Of a DNA stretch of 54,608 nt, positions 54,004 to 54,608 are shown in pieces. Origin of the DNA: Rhodothermales bacterium (GTDB lineage Bacteria > Bacteroidota > Rhodothermia > Rhodothermales > Bin80); assembly GCA_022822185.1 (NCBI GenBank), contig JAJECE010000110.1, positions 1 to 54,608 of the forward strand. The letters are read 5' to 3'. Both the position numbers and the translations under genes were made by a program. The notes beneath the pieces are model-generated. The model did no database searches and was not told where the DNA came from. It worked only from the letters and a program-made list of their open reading frames with translations. Positions within the stretch are counted from its first letter, which is position 1; every line of letters begins with the position of its first letter.

Positions 54004-54435
54004 ATGGCGAACGATATCTCTAAAAATACCTCAGGACAGACAGACTCGGAACATGATCAGTATGATCTTGAGAAGGAGTTGAGGGCAATGGATGACTTTA
54101 TTGAACGTCTTAAAGCTCGTAGAATGGCACTTGGGCAGCCAAACAGAAGTGTAGTACCCAGTCGAAGTTTCCTGGACGAACTGATTGATGTTAACTGTAC
54201 TCCCCTGGGACAGAACATTGAGAACCATTATCCCGGAGCCTGGGATAGCCTCTTTGACGTATGGCAACTTGTCGGATCCTACCTGTCTGAGGCAATGTCC
54301 TACGAACAAAACGCAGGTTTGACATTTCGCCTCGGCCACAGCGGTTTTCCTAAATTAAATTTCGATTTTTTTGGTCAAAAACCCCTGATTTTGGCCGAAA
54401 ACCGGCGAATTTCGGCCAAAATTTACATTTTTTAA
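54004..54435 (+). CDS. Hypothetical protein, probably truncated by an IS
   Basis: The first ~115 residues (charged, helical, DLEKELRAMDDFIERLKARR, then a segment with FDVWQLVGSYLSEAM) look like a genuine protein. The last ~30 residues (LNFDFFGQKPLILAENRRIS onwards) are coded by low-complexity AT-rich DNA that belongs to the end of the neighbouring IS. The original gene probably continued further. The ATG at 54004 opens the frame without a clear ribosome binding site. No family recognised. Confidence 0.5.
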   Translation: MANDISKNTSGQTDSEHDQYDLEKELRAMDDFIERLKARRMALGQPNRSVVPSRSFLDELIDVNCTPLGQNIENHYPGAWDSLFDVWQLVGSYLSEAMSYEQNAGLTFRLGHSGFPKLNFDFFGQKPLILAENRRISAKIYIF

Positions 54436-54457
54436 ATTTTTTTGCCAAAATTCGCCA
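54404..54457. repeat. AT-rich imperfect inverted repeat, probable IS end
   Basis: GGCGAATTT (from 54404) and AAATTCGCC (ending 54457) are inverted around an AT-rich centre that also contains GGCCAAAATTT and its near complement. It lies about 70 bases before the transposase start, where an IS terminus is expected. Confidence 0.4.
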
Positions 54458-54528
54458 ATGTAGTGGGATTTTCCGGGATCTTTGCCGCAACTCATTCATT
54501 GAAACCCTAAAATCAACCCCTTTTTGCC

Positions 54529-54608
54529 ATGTATATCTATGCGAAATCCCGAACCCTCAAATCAGGAGAAAACGTCGTCTATCATTCGCTCGTTGAATCG
54601 TACCGCGT
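54529..54608 (+). mobile_element. Start of a transposase gene, IS1634-like, cut by the window end
   Basis: An ATG at 54529 opens a frame that reads MYIYAKSRTLKSGENVVYHS followed by LVESYR, the typical beginning of IS1634-type (and similar IS1380/IS4-like) transposases. The gene runs off the window edge. Its upstream inverted repeat and the truncated gene before it fit a recent insertion. Confidence 0.5.

Overview
The window reads as chromosomal DNA of a GC-moderate Gram-negative bacterium, most likely of the Bacteroidota/Rhodothermota group. The reasons are a stand-alone tRNA methyltransferase MnmD, the murein-recycling ligase Mpl, a TroABCD-type importer whose permeases carry fused DtxR-like domains, a very large secreted leucine-rich-repeat protein, and an ArsM/ArsS arsenosugar cassette. 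This assignment is inference from gene content; no rRNA or tRNA gene was seen.

Positions 410-8272 hold surface-sugar and sulfate genes: two nucleotide-sugar dehydrogenases, a fused ATP sulfurylase/APS kinase, an SLC13-type permease and a mannose-1-phosphate guanylyltransferase. Together they could supply acidic sugars, GDP-mannose and PAPS for an acidic, possibly sulfated, polysaccharide. Positions 8380-15241 are a tripartite efflux operon (TolC-like channel, lipoprotein adaptor, unusually large RND permease) ending in a hairpin terminator. Then come mpl, ccmF and a 4.2-kb gene for a secreted LRR-metzincin protein that is followed by an in-frame downstream open stretch. Positions 24120-28037 are a manganese/zinc ABC importer operon with a DtxR/MntR-like palindrome at its promoter; a matching MntR-type regulator lies at 41016-41660, tail to tail with arginase, a manganese enzyme.

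Positions 28500-31760 form an accessory segment: a two-gene unit (small basic protein plus a large ImmA/IrrE-like protein with an altered active site) with two palindromes at its promoter. The segment lies between two direct ~145-bp copies of the 3' end of arsS. Upstream on the minus strand is one long run of co-directed genes: ABC exporter half, RNase Z, second ABC half, arsM, a peroxidase-like gene and arsS. A tnpB-only transposon bounded by 19-bp inverted repeats sits between this run and arginase.

Positions 41747-42938 carry a DUF3800 gene with a single in-frame TGA, preceded by two 104-nt homologous sequences with a conserved hairpin that look like structured RNA; this is the most interesting locus of the window. 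mnmD, a two-subunit aconitase X and a YhaO/YhaN (SbcD/SbcC-like) pair follow. From 49850 to the end the DNA is an insertion-sequence graveyard: two IS630 copies, an ISL3 remnant, a decayed AAA ATPase, a gene truncated next to a new IS end, and the start of what looks like an IS1634-type transposase.
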